64,000 nucleotides of DNA from Streptomyces melanogenes (GTDB lineage Bacteria; Actinomycetota; Actinomycetes; Streptomycetales; Streptomycetaceae). The notes below the pieces were generated by a model. It worked only from the letters and a program-made list of their open reading frames with translations, had not been told where the DNA came from and did no database searches. The position numbers and the translations under genes are program-made. The stretch lies in contig NZ_BMTS01000002.1 of the NCBI RefSeq assembly GCF_014649795.1, positions 1 through 64,000 of the forward strand. The letters are read 5' to 3'. This document shows, piece by piece, positions 24,486 to 34,762 of the stretch. Position 1 is the first letter of the stretch; the number at the start of each line of letters is the position of its first letter.

Positions 24486-26745
24486 GGGACACGGGCTCCG
24501 GGGTGGATTCCGCGTCCTCGGCCGACTCGCCGTCCAGCGGCTTCTTCACCGAATCCAGCAGCAGCTGTGCCACATCCACCACCTGGATCGACTCCTTCGC
24601 CTGGCCGTCGTTCTTCTTGCCGTTGACCGAGTCGGTCAGCATGACCAGGCAGAACGGGCAGGCCGTCGAGACGATGTCCGGGTTGAGGGAGAGGGCCTCG
24701 TCGACGCGCTCGTTGTTGATGCGCTTGCCGATCCGCTCCTCCATCCACATCCGCGCGCCACCGGCGCCACAGCAGAAGCCGCGCTCCTTGTGGCGGTGCA
24801 TCTCCTGCTGGCGCAGGCCCGGGACGGCCGACATGATCTCGCGCGGGGGCGTGTAGACCTTGTTGTGGCGGCCCAGGTAGCACGGGTCGTGGTAGGTGAT
24901 CAGGCCCTCCACCGGCGTCACCGGGATCAGCTTGCCCTCGTCGATGAGGTGCTGGAGCAGCTGGGTGTGGTGGATGACCTCGTACTCGCCGCCGAGCTGC
25001 GGGTACTCGTTGGCGATCGTGTTGAAGCAGTGCGGGCAGGTCGCGACGATCTTCTTGGAAGCCTTCGGCTTCTTCGTCGACTCGTCCTCGTCGTCCTCGC
25101 CGAACGCCATGTTCAGCATCGCCACGTTCTCCTGGCCGAGCTGCTGGAACAGCGGCTCGTTGCCCAGGCGGCGCGGGGAGTCGCCGGTGCACTTCTCGTC
25201 GCCGCCCATGATGGCGAACTTGACGCCCGCCATGTGCAGGAGCTCCGCGAAGGCCTTGGTGGTCTTCTTGGCGCGGTCCTCCAGGGCGCCGGCGCAGCCG
25301 ACCCAGTACAGGTAGTCGACCTCGGACAGGTCCTCGACGTCCTTGCCCACGATCGGGACCTCGAAGTCGACCTCCTTGGTCCACTCGACGCGCTGCTTCT
25401 TGGCCAGCCCCCAGGGGTTGCCCTTCTTCTCCAGGTTCTTGAGCATCGTGCCCGCCTCGGACGGGAACGCGGACTCGATCATCACCTGGTAGCGGCGCAT
25501 GTCGACGATGTGGTCGATGTGCTCGATGTCGACCGGGCACTGCTCGACACAGGCGCCGCAGGTGGTGCAGGACCACAGGACGTCCGGGTCGATGACGCCG
25601 TTCTCCTCGACGGTGCCGATCAGCGGGCGCTCGGCCTCGGCGATCGCCGCCGCGGGGACGTCCTTCAGCTGCTCGGGCGTCGCCTTCTCGTTGCCCTCCA
25701 TGTCCTTGCCGCCGCCCGCGAGCAGGTACGGCGCCTTGGCGTGCGCGTGGTCGCGCAGCGACATGATGAGGAGCTTCGGCGAGAGCGGCTTGCCTGTGTT
25801 CCAGGCCGGGCACTGCGACTGGCAGCGGCCGCACTCGGTGCAGGTGGAGAAGTCGAGGATGCCCTTCCAGGAGAAGTGCTCGATCTGGGAGACGCCGTAG
25901 ACGTCGTCGTCGCCCGGCTCCTCGAAGTCGATCGGCTTGCCGCCGGAGGTCATCGGCTGGAGCGCGCCGAGGGCGACGTCGCCGTCCGCCTCGCGCTTGA
26001 ACCAGATGTTGGGGAAGCCGAGGAAGCGGTGCCAGGCCACGCCCATGTCGGTCTTGAGGGAGACCGTGATCATCCAGATGAAGGAGGCGGCGATCTTGAG
26101 GCCCGCGACCGCGTAGGTCACGTTCTGGATCGTCGTCAGGCTCAGGCCCTTGAGGGCCAGGATCAGCGGGTACGAGGCGAAGAAGCCGGGCTCGTAGCTG
26201 TCCACGTGGTGCTGGACGCCCTCCAGGGCGCGCAGCGTCATGATGCAGACGCCGACGATCAGGATGATCGTCTCGACGAAGTAGGCCTGGCCGGTGTTGG
26301 AGCCCGCGAACCGGGACTTGCGGCCCGGCTTGTCGGCCTTGCTCAGCTGGCGGACGGTGATCAGCGTGAGGATGCCGAGCGTCGTCATCAGGCCGAGGAA
26401 CTCGACGAAGATCTCGTACGGCAGCCAGTCGCCGATGATCGGGATCAGCCAGTCGGCCTGGAAGAGCTGGCCGATGGCGTTGACGATCGTCAGCAGCAGC
26501 GAGAAGAAGCCCACCGCCACGAACCAGTGCGCGACGCCGACGATGCCCCAGCGGTTCATCCGGGTGTGGCCGAGGAACTCCTTGACCACCGTCACGGTGC
26601 GCTGGACGGGTTCGTCGGTCCGGGTGCCCGCGGGCACCGGCTGGCCGAGTCGCACGAACCGGTAGATCTGCCAGATCGCACGGCCGAACAGCGCTACGCC
26701 GACCGCGATTAGGACCAGCGACACAATGATCGCGGCGAGTTGCAT
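24481..26745 (-). CDS. EtfD-like membrane iron-sulfur oxidoreductase
   Basis: 754 residues. The N-terminal third has about five membrane helices; two ferredoxin-type 4Fe-4S motifs follow (CTECGRCQSQCPA from Cys302, CTTCGACVEQCPV from Cys393) and then two CCG domains (WVGCAGALEDR... and CATCPHCFN; DPCYLGRHN... and GFCCGAGGARMW). This is the HdrD/GlpC-like architecture of Mycobacterium tuberculosis Rv0338c (EtfD), which passes electrons from the electron transfer flavoprotein to menaquinone in fatty-acid oxidation. Assignment to that role is by architecture. An inverted repeat lies about 28-41 bases before the start. Confidence 0.88.
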   Translation of the reverse strand: MQLAAIIVSLVLIAVGVALFGRAIWQIYRFVRLGQPVPAGTRTDEPVQRTVTVVKEFLGHTRMNRWGIVGVAHWFVAVGFFSLLLTIVNAIGQLFQADWLIPIIGDWLPYEIFVEFLGLMTTLGILTLITVRQLSKADKPGRKSRFAGSNTGQAYFVETIILIVGVCIMTLRALEGVQHHVDSYEPGFFASYPLILALKGLSLTTIQNVTYAVAGLKIAASFIWMITVSLKTDMGVAWHRFLGFPNIWFKREADGDVALGALQPMTSGGKPIDFEEPGDDDVYGVSQIEHFSWKGILDFSTCTECGRCQSQCPAWNTGKPLSPKLLIMSLRDHAHAKAPYLLAGGGKDMEGNEKATPEQLKDVPAAAIAEAERPLIGTVEENGVIDPDVLWSCTTCGACVEQCPVDIEHIDHIVDMRRYQVMIESAFPSEAGTMLKNLEKKGNPWGLAKKQRVEWTKEVDFEVPIVGKDVEDLSEVDYLYWVGCAGALEDRAKKTTKAFAELLHMAGVKFAIMGGDEKCTGDSPRRLGNEPLFQQLGQENVAMLNMAFGEDDEDESTKKPKASKKIVATCPHCFNTIANEYPQLGGEYEVIHHTQLLQHLIDEGKLIPVTPVEGLITYHDPCYLGRHNKVYTPPREIMSAVPGLRQQEMHRHKERGFCCGAGGARMWMEERIGKRINNERVDEALSLNPDIVSTACPFCLVMLTDSVNGKKNDGQAKESIQVVDVAQLLLDSVKKPLDGESAEDAESTPEPVSP

Positions 26746-26772
26746 GTGGGGGCTCCTCGGGCCTGCCAGGGA

Positions 26773-26786
26773 TTACTAAGCAGTAA
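26773..26786. promoter_or_regulatory. Inverted repeat in the EtfD-like gene promoter
   Basis: TTACT-AAGC-AGTAA. Read on the minus strand it contains TAGTAAT, a good -10 candidate, so a bound regulator would block transcription of the EtfD-like gene that starts at 26745. Confidence 0.45.
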
Positions 26787-26998
26787 CTTATCGAGCTCGT
26801 CTGAGCGTACCCATTTATACGGCGGCGCTGTAGCCGCGCACGCGGTGATCTGTGTCGCTCAGGCGGCCCTCAGTGAGCGGGTCGACGACGGATCGCCGAC
26901 CGGGGTCGGGGACCAGTGTCGGACAGGGTTCGGCACTTTTGAAATGTCCATCGTGTTATTCAGCCCATACACGGACATAACAATCTAACTTGGTTCGC

Positions 26999-28027
26999 AT
27001 GATCTCCGGGCTCACGGCCGCCGTCGCCGCCCTGCTCTGCACCGCCCTGCTGACCCCCGTGGTCCGCGCGGCGGTCCTGCGCGCCGGGGCCCGGGGCCGG
27101 GGCACGCGCCCGGCCCGCACCCCGCACCTGGGCGGGATCGCGGTCGCGGTGGGCACGCTCGCCGCGGTCGGGGCCGGTCCGGTGCTCGGGCTCGCGGGCC
27201 TGGGGGACGGGGTGGGGCCGCTGCTCGGCGCCGCCGGGGCCGTGGCCCTGCTCGGCCTCGCCGGGGATCTGCGGCCGCTCGGGGCCCGGGTCAGGATCGG
27301 GGTGCAGACCGCCGCCGCGACCGTGGTGGTCGCCCTGGCGTCCGGGCTCTCGCCAGGTCCGGGCGCCCTCGCCGTGCTGTGGATCGTCCTGGTCACCAAC
27401 GCGTTCAGCCTGCTCGACGCCTCCGACGGGGCGATGGGGACGGTGGCCGCGGTGACCGCGCTCGGGCTCGCCGTCTGCGCCATCGCCGACGCGCTGCCGG
27501 GGCTCGCCCTGCTGCTGAGCGTCCTGGCCGCCTCGCTGACCGGGTTCCTGCTGCACAACTGGCACCCCGCGCGGATCGTGCTCGGCCACTGCGGCTCGCT
27601 CTTCACCGGGTTCCTGCTCGCCTCGGCCGCCGTGCTCGTCCACACCGAGGCCGACCCGGCCCGGGCCGCCGCCTCCCTGTTCGCCCTGACCGCCGTGGTC
27701 CTCGCCGACGCGGTCCTGGTCCTGGTGTCGCGGCGGCGCGCCGGGCGGGCGCTGGCCGACGGCGCGGCCGACCACATCGCGCACCGGCTGCGCCGGGGCG
27801 GGCTGACCGTGCCGGGCACGGCGGTGGTCCTCGGGACCGCCGCGCTCGCCGGGACGCTCACCGCGCTGCTCGTCCACGACGGCCGCCTCGCCCCGCCCGC
27901 CGTGCTGCCGCTCGTCCTGGGTGCGGCGGTCGCGGTGGTGCTGCTGCTGAAGGTGCCGGTGTACGGCGACGAGGCCCTGCGTACCGAATCCGCGCCCGAC
28001 GCGGCCCCCGAAGGAGCACCGGCGTGA
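26999..28027 (+). CDS. MraY/WecA-like membrane glycosyl-phosphate transferase
   Basis: 342 residues from the ATG at 26999; a TTG nine bases upstream is possible and neither has a good ribosome site. About ten membrane helices. The polyprenyl-phosphate transferase pattern is seen in TPHLGGIAVAVG, the catalytic-Asp-like NAFSLLDASDG (about 137-147) and NWHPARIVLGHCGSLFTGF (about 185-203). In most MraY/WecA proteins the latter reads GDxGS; here it is GHCGS, so the Asp is His and activity could be altered. Co-transcribed with the FkbM methyltransferase (GTGA overlap). Confidence 0.8.
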   Translation: MISGLTAAVAALLCTALLTPVVRAAVLRAGARGRGTRPARTPHLGGIAVAVGTLAAVGAGPVLGLAGLGDGVGPLLGAAGAVALLGLAGDLRPLGARVRIGVQTAAATVVVALASGLSPGPGALAVLWIVLVTNAFSLLDASDGAMGTVAAVTALGLAVCAIADALPGLALLLSVLAASLTGFLLHNWHPARIVLGHCGSLFTGFLLASAAVLVHTEADPARAAASLFALTAVVLADAVLVLVSRRRAGRALADGAADHIAHRLRRGGLTVPGTAVVLGTAALAGTLTALLVHDGRLAPPAVLPLVLGAAVAVVLLLKVPVYGDEALRTESAPDAAPEGAPA

Positions 28028-28791
28028 GCATCGACCTCCTGGACCGCGCGCGCACCACCCTGCGCCGCCTCGGCACGCCCCGGCCGCCGGCCGTGGACGA
28101 CGGGCCGTCCCTGGCCCGGCTGCTCCGGCGGTACGAGATCGACCTCGTCCTGGACGTGGGCGCGTACTCCGGCGCGTACGGCTCGATGCTGCGGCGCTGC
28201 GGCTACGAGGGCCGGATCGTCTCCTTCGAGCCGCTGCGCGAGCCGCGCGCGGAGCTGCGGCTGCGGGCGGCGGAGGATCCCTTCTGGTCCGTGCTGCCGT
28301 ACGCGCTCGGCGACCGCGCGGGGTCGCTGACACTGAACATCGCGGGGGACGCGGGGGTGAGCAGCTCGGTGCTGCCGATGCTGCCTCGGCACCGGGCGGC
28401 GGCGCCGCAGGCGGCGTACACGGGCACGCGCAGCGTCGAGGCGCACCGGCTCGACGCCCTGTGGGAGGGCGTCACGGCTCCGGGTGAGCGGGTTTTCGTA
28501 CGGCTGGCTGTGCAGGGGTACGAGCGGGAGGTGCTGCGGGGTGCGGGGGCGTACGCCGACGAGATCATCGGTCTCCAAGTGGGCGCCGCGCTGGTGCCGC
28601 TCCACGAGGGTGGGGCGGGCTTCGACGATGTCCTGTCCCACGCGCGCGAGGATCTCGGCCTGACCCTGATGTCGGTCCGCCCCGGCCTCACGGACCCCCG
28701 GGACGGCCGCCTGCTCCAGTGCGAGCTGGTACTGCTGCGGGAGGACACCCCGTCCGAACAGGTCCCGGCACAGGTGCCGCACGGCGGTTGA
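28024..28791 (+). CDS. FkbM-family methyltransferase
   Basis: 255 residues; GTG at 28024 shares four bases with the previous stop. The SAM-binding motif is LVLDVGAYSGAYGSMLR (about 42-58), followed by IVSFEPL (motif II, acidic residue binding ribose) and LPYALGDRAGSL. The C-terminal FVRLAVQGYEREVLRGA replaces the usual IKxDvqG-E pattern with RLAVQGYE. FkbM enzymes O-methylate sugars or polyketides. Pairing with the MraY/WecA-like gene suggests a methylated cell-surface glycan. Confidence 0.85.
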   Translation: MSIDLLDRARTTLRRLGTPRPPAVDDGPSLARLLRRYEIDLVLDVGAYSGAYGSMLRRCGYEGRIVSFEPLREPRAELRLRAAEDPFWSVLPYALGDRAGSLTLNIAGDAGVSSSVLPMLPRHRAAAPQAAYTGTRSVEAHRLDALWEGVTAPGERVFVRLAVQGYEREVLRGAGAYADEIIGLQVGAALVPLHEGGAGFDDVLSHAREDLGLTLMSVRPGLTDPRDGRLLQCELVLLREDTPSEQVPAQVPHGG

Positions 28792-28800
28792 CACGCTCTC

Positions 28801-28917
28801 GTCTGCGGACCGTGCTGGGTTGCTCGCGCAGTTCCCCGCGCCCCTTAGATGCCGCTTCGCGGCATCCTCTAGGGGTGCGGGGAACTGCGTGCTCAGCCAC
28901 CCACCCAGCCGCAGACA
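28801..28917. repeat. Intergenic mosaic palindromic repeat, copy 1
   Basis: Begins GTCTGCGGACCGTG and ends CCGCAGAC. The inner arms are TCGCGCAGTTCCCCGCGCCCCT and, after a centre of GATGCCGCTTCGCGGCATC, the near complement AGGGGTGCGGGGAACTGCG. It sits between the FkbM gene and the dnaK promoter and would fold into a long stem that can terminate transcription. Confidence 0.8.
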
Positions 28918-28948
28918 AAGGCCGGGCACACATAAGCCGCACATAAAA

Positions 28949-28969
28949 GTTGAGCCGACCAGACTCAGC
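28949..28969. promoter_or_regulatory. Degenerate HAIR (HspR) site upstream of dnaK
   Basis: gTTGAGc-N7-ACTCAgc matches the HspR element CTTGAGT-N7-ACTCAAG at 10 of 14 arm positions with correct spacing. It is centred 52 bp from the perfect site, so cooperative binding is possible. Confidence 0.6.
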
Positions 28970-28973
28970 TCTG

Positions 28974-30895
<1,922 letters not shown>

Positions 30896-30896
<1 letters not shown>

Positions 30897-31537
30897 TGTC
30901 TGAGGAGACCCCGGGCTTCGAGGAGAAGCCCGACGTCCCCTCCGGCGCACCCGAAGACGCCGAGCCGAAGGCCGCCGACTCCTCCAAGGAGGGGAAGGCG
31001 GCCCCGGCCGGGGACGCAGCCAAGGAGATCGCTCTGACGGCACAGCTGGACCAGGCCCAGACGGCGCTCTCCGAGCGCACGGCGGACCTCCAGCGCCTTC
31101 AGGCGGAGTACCAGAACTACCGCCGCCGCGTGGAGCGGGACCGCGTCACGGTCAAGGAGATCGCCGTCGCCGGCCTCCTGACCGAGCTGCTGCCCGTGCT
31201 CGACGACATCGGCCGGGCCCGTGAGCACGGCGAGCTGACCGGCGGCTTCAAGTCGGTGGCCGAGTCCCTGGAGACGGTCGCCGCGAAGATGGGCCTGCAG
31301 CAGTTCGGCAAGGAGGGCGAGCCCTTCGACCCGACGGTCCACGAGGCCCTGATGCACAGCTACGCGCCGGACGTCACCGAGACGACGTGCGTCGCGATCC
31401 TCCAGCCCGGGTACCGGATCGGCGAGCGCACGATCCGCCCCGCCCGGGTCGCCGTGGCCGAGCCCCAGCCGGGCGCGGCCAAGGAGGGCAAGGAAGGCAA
31501 GGCCGACGAGGAGAGCGGTGGCCCGGACAAGGGCTGA
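30896..31537 (+). CDS. grpE: Nucleotide exchange factor GrpE
   Basis: 213 residues. An acidic, disordered N terminus (about 1-45) leads to the long dimerisation helix (LDQAQTALSERTADLQRLQAEYQNYRRR) and the beta domain with FDPTVHEALMH and GYRIGERTIRPARVAVAE, the GrpE signature. It releases ADP from DnaK. The start overlaps the dnaK stop (TGATG), indicating translational coupling. Confidence 0.96.
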
Positions 31538-31582
31538 CGCAGCGGTCGAGGATGAAGTGACCGTCCGGAAGGAGGGACGTCG

Positions 31583-32770
31583 ATGAGCACGAAGGACTTC
31601 GTCGAGAAGGACTACTACAAGGTCCTCGGCGTCCCCAAGGACGCCACCGAGGCCGAGATCAAGAAGGCGTACCGCAAGCTCGCCCGCGAGTTCCACCCGG
31701 ACGCCAACAAGGGCGACGCCAAGGCGGAGGAGCGCTTCAAGGAGATCTCCGAGGCCAACGACATCCTCGGCGACCCCAAGAAGCGCAAGGAGTACGACGA
31801 GGCGCGCGCCCTCTTCGGCAACGGCGGCTTCCGGGCCGGGCCCGGTGCCGGAGGCGGCAGCTTCAACTTCGACCTGGGCGACCTCTTCGGGGGCGCCCAG
31901 GGCGGGGCGGGCGGCGGTGGCGGCTTCGGCGGCGGCCTGGGCGACGTGTTCGGCGGCCTCTTCAACCGGGGCGGTACGGGCACGGGCACCGGCACCCGGA
32001 CCCAGCCGCGCCGGGGCCAGGACCTGGAGTCCGAGGTGACGCTCAGCTTCACCGAGGCGGTCGACGGGGCCACGGTCCCGATCCGGCTCTCCAGCCAGGC
32101 CCCCTGCAAGGCCTGTTCGGGCACCGGCGACAAGAACGGCACGCCTCGGGTGTGCCCGACGTGCGTCGGCACCGGCCAGGTCTCGCGCGGCACCGGCGGC
32201 GGCTTCTCGCTCACCGACCCGTGCGTGGACTGCAAGGGCCGGGGCCTGATCGCCCAGGACCCCTGCGACGTCTGCAAGGGCAGCGGGCGCGCCAAGTCGT
32301 CCCGGACCATGCAGGTCAGGATCCCGGCGGGCGTCTTCGACGGCCAGCGGATCCGGCTGCGCGGCAAGGGCGCGGCGGGCGAGCGCGGCGGCCCCGCGGG
32401 CGACCTCTACGTGGTCGTCCACGTGGACAGCCACCCGGTGTTCGGCCGCAGGGACGACAACCTCACGGTCACCGTGCCCGTCACCTTCGTGGAGGCGGCG
32501 CTCGGCGGCGAGGTGAAGGTGCCCACCCTCGGCGGGCCCCCGGTCACCCTGAAGCTCCCCGCGGGCACGCCCAACGGCCGTACGATGCGGGCCCGGGGCA
32601 AGGGAGCCCTGCGCAAGGACGGCTCGCGCGGCGACCTCCTGGTCACCGTGGAGGTCGTGGTGCCCAAGGACCTCGACGACAAGGCGCGCGACGCGCTGGA
32701 GGCGTACCGCGAGGCGACTGCGGACCACGATCCGCGGGCAGAACTGTTCCAGGCCGCGAAGGGAGCATGA
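31583..32770 (+). CDS. dnaJ: Chaperone DnaJ (Hsp40, type I)
   Basis: 395 residues. J domain 10-75 with the HPD tripeptide at 38-40; Gly/Phe-rich region 85-140 (FNFDLGDLFGGAQGG); zinc centre with four CxxCxGxG-type repeats: CKACSGTG, CPTCVGTG, CVDCKGRG and CDVCKGSG; then the C-terminal substrate domains. GGAAGGAGGG precedes the ATG. It stimulates DnaK ATPase and delivers substrates. One base separates its stop from the hspR start. Confidence 0.97.
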   Translation: MSTKDFVEKDYYKVLGVPKDATEAEIKKAYRKLAREFHPDANKGDAKAEERFKEISEANDILGDPKKRKEYDEARALFGNGGFRAGPGAGGGSFNFDLGDLFGGAQGGAGGGGGFGGGLGDVFGGLFNRGGTGTGTGTRTQPRRGQDLESEVTLSFTEAVDGATVPIRLSSQAPCKACSGTGDKNGTPRVCPTCVGTGQVSRGTGGGFSLTDPCVDCKGRGLIAQDPCDVCKGSGRAKSSRTMQVRIPAGVFDGQRIRLRGKGAAGERGGPAGDLYVVVHVDSHPVFGRRDDNLTVTVPVTFVEAALGGEVKVPTLGGPPVTLKLPAGTPNGRTMRARGKGALRKDGSRGDLLVTVEVVVPKDLDDKARDALEAYREATADHDPRAELFQAAKGA

Positions 32771-32771
32771 G

Positions 32772-33218
32772 ATGGACGGCCGACGACGCAATCCGTACGA
32801 ACTGACCGACGAATCGCCGGTGTACGTCATCTCGGTCGCCGCTCAGCTCTCCGGTCTGCATCCGCAGACCCTCCGGCAGTACGACCGCCTCGGCCTGGTC
32901 TCGCCCGACCGCACGGCCGGGCGCGGCCGGCGCTACTCGGCCCGCGACATCGAACTGCTCCGTACGGTGCAGGCGCTGTCGCAGGACGAGGGCATCAACC
33001 TGGCGGGCATCAAGCGCATCATCGAGCTGGAGAACCAGGTGGCCGCGCTCCAGCAGCGCGTCGCCGAGCTCTCGTCGGCGGTGGACGGGGCGGCGGCCGC
33101 GATGCGGCAGCGCGAGGCCCAGGTCCACGCGTCGTACCGGCGCGATCTGGTGCCGTACCAGGACGTGCAGCAGACCAGCGCGCTGGTGGTGTGGCGGCCG
33201 AAGCGGCCGCAGGACTGA
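32772..33218 (+). CDS. hspR: Heat-shock repressor HspR (MerR family)
   Basis: 148 residues. The MerR helix-turn-helix is YVISVAAQLSGLHPQTLRQYDRLGLVSP (about 17-44) with wing residues GRGRRYSARDIELLR, then a coiled coil (IKRIIELENQVAALQQRVAELS). It binds HAIR sites; two are in front of dnaK and one in front of clpB in this window, closing an autoregulatory loop. Confidence 0.96.
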   Translation: MDGRRRNPYELTDESPVYVISVAAQLSGLHPQTLRQYDRLGLVSPDRTAGRGRRYSARDIELLRTVQALSQDEGINLAGIKRIIELENQVAALQQRVAELSSAVDGAAAAMRQREAQVHASYRRDLVPYQDVQQTSALVVWRPKRPQD

Positions 33219-33235
33219 CCCTGCCCAACTGCCTG

Positions 33236-33264
33236 GAGCCCGCGCCCTTTTGGGGCGCGGGCTC
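33236..33264 (+). terminator. Terminator of the dnaK operon
   Basis: 12-bp perfect stem GAGCCCGCGCCC/GGGCGCGGGCTC (33236-33247, 33253-33264) with a T-rich loop, 18 bases after the hspR stop. Confidence 0.88.
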
Positions 33265-33317
33265 TCTGCATTGGATACAGTCGGTGTCACCTCTTCGGGT
33301 GAGGCAGGGGAAGACAA

Positions 33318-34205
33318 GTGACCGTGAACGTGGACGAGGGCGAACGGCTGGCGGAGCGGTTCGAGGCCAACCGCACCCACTTGCGGGCCGTCGCCTACCG
33401 GATACTCGGCAACCTCAACGAGGCGGACGACGCCGTCCAGGAGGCGTGGCTGCGGCTCAGCCGCACCGACGCGAGCGGCGTGAAGAACCTCGGCGGCTGG
33501 CTCACCACGGTCGTGGGGCGGGTCTGCCTGGACATGCTGCGCTCGCGCGACTCGCGGCGCGAGCTGCTGTACGACGAGCCCGTGCCGGTCCACGCGCGCG
33601 GCCACGAGGAGCCGGGCGACCCCGAGCACGAGGTGCTGCTCGTGGACTCGGTGGGCCTGGCGATGCTGGTCGTCCTGAACACGCTGGCGCCCGCCGAGCG
33701 GATCGCCTTCGTGCTGCACGACATGTTCATGGTGCCGTTCGACGAGATCGCCGCGGTGGTGGGGCGCTCCACGGTCGCCACCCGGCAGCTGGCGAGCCGG
33801 GCGCGGCGCCGGGTGCAGGAGTCGGCGCCGGTGCCGGACGCGGATCTGGCGCGCCAGCGGGAGGTCGTCGACGCGTTCTTCGCCGCCTCGCGGGCGGGCG
33901 ACTTCGACGCGCTGCTCGAACTGCTCGACCCCGATGTGGTGGTGCGGGCCGACCGGGCGACCGTGGAGGTCGGCGCGATGGACGAGGTCCGGGGTGCGCT
34001 CGCGGTGGCCGGCACGTTCAAGGGCCGCGCCCAGACCGCGCAACTCGCGCTGGTGGACGGCACGGTGGGCGCGGTGTGGGCGCCGGGTGGGTGCCTCAAG
34101 GTCGTCATCGGCTTCACGTTGTCGGCCGACCGCATCACCGAGATCACGCTACGGGCGGACCCGGAGCGGTTGCGACGGCTGGACCTGGCGGTACTGGCTT
34201 CCTAG
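33318..34205 (+). CDS. SigJ/ECF41-like RNA polymerase sigma factor with SnoaL-like C-terminal domain
   Basis: 295 residues. Sigma region 2 at about 12-80 (RAVAYRILGNLNEADDAVQEAWLRLS) and region 4 at about 115-170 (LAPAERIAFVLHDMFMVPFDEIAAVVGRSTVATRQLASRARRRV), then a SnoaL/NTF2-like domain (VDAFFAASRAGDFDALLELLDPDVVVRADR) to the end. In ECF41-type factors the C-terminal domain regulates the sigma factor in place of an anti-sigma. GTG start with AGGGGAAG ahead. No partner carboxymuconolactone-type gene is adjacent. Confidence 0.9.
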   Translation: MTVNVDEGERLAERFEANRTHLRAVAYRILGNLNEADDAVQEAWLRLSRTDASGVKNLGGWLTTVVGRVCLDMLRSRDSRRELLYDEPVPVHARGHEEPGDPEHEVLLVDSVGLAMLVVLNTLAPAERIAFVLHDMFMVPFDEIAAVVGRSTVATRQLASRARRRVQESAPVPDADLARQREVVDAFFAASRAGDFDALLELLDPDVVVRADRATVEVGAMDEVRGALAVAGTFKGRAQTAQLALVDGTVGAVWAPGGCLKVVIGFTLSADRITEITLRADPERLRRLDLAVLAS

Positions 34206-34215
34206 GCCCGGTCTT

Positions 34216-34255
34216 CGTCTGCGGGCCGTCACCAGCCCGCCACAACCCGCAGACG
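34216..34255. repeat. Short remnant of the intergenic mosaic repeat
   Basis: CGTCTGCGGGCCGTC and the near complement ACCCGCAGACG face each other across about 15 bases, the outer arms of the repeat family without the inner core. It lies between convergent genes and may act as a terminator. Confidence 0.55.
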
Positions 34256-34268
34256 AGCCCCGGGCCCC

Positions 34269-34727
34269 TCAGTTCAACAGATCCGCCACGATCTCCGTCG
34301 CCGTCATCCACATCGGCTGCGCCCCCGTACCGAACCCCGCCGCCAGCGCATGGCCGACGCTCACGTCCAGCGGCAGGACCTTGGCCGTGTCGTGCCACGA
34401 CGCGTCCACCCGCCCGTCCCCGTCGCACTCGAGCGACCCCAGGCGGCGCCCGTCCCGCAGCAGGCGGCTGCCCGCGAACGAGTCGGGGACGAGCCGGTAG
34501 CGGACGTCGCCGCACCTGACGTCGACCCGGTAGGAGCGCCGCGTCAGACGCCCCTTGGCCAGAGCGAGCGCGGCCGGCGCGCCGTCGACGGTGAGCGCGA
34601 GCCGGTCGGCCGCGCGCGTCCCCACGGGCGTGTGCGCGTCCGCCTCGCCGCCGGTGCGGCGCAGCTCGACACGGGGCAGACCGTCGCCGGAGACGGTCAC
34701 CGCACCGGCGACGGGATCGAACTCCAC
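34269..34727 (-). CDS. Hypothetical protein downstream of the LuxR-type regulator
   Basis: 152 residues from a GTG at 34727; a CTG at 34766 overlapping the regulator's stop is an alternative start. The sequence looks like a beta-rich soluble domain (VTVSGDGLPRVELRRTGG, RRSYRVDVRCGDVRYRLVPDSF, RRLGSLECDGDGRVDASW) ending in a hydrophobic stretch, PMWMTATEIVADLLN. I do not recognise the family. Co-directional, with only 35 bases to the regulator's stop, so probably its operon partner. Confidence 0.65.
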   Translation of the reverse strand: MEFDPVAGAVTVSGDGLPRVELRRTGGEADAHTPVGTRAADRLALTVDGAPAALALAKGRLTRRSYRVDVRCGDVRYRLVPDSFAGSRLLRDGRRLGSLECDGDGRVDASWHDTAKVLPLDVSVGHALAAGFGTGAQPMWMTATEIVADLLN

Positions 34728-34762
34728 GAGCGGCTCTTGGGGCTCGTGGGTGGGAAGCGCGT

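Noticed and set aside
23806..26712. A 968-codon plus-strand open frame across the secreted-protein gene and the EtfD-like gene
   Set aside because: Out of frame with the secreted protein and antisense to the iron-sulfur protein; no domain or start signal.
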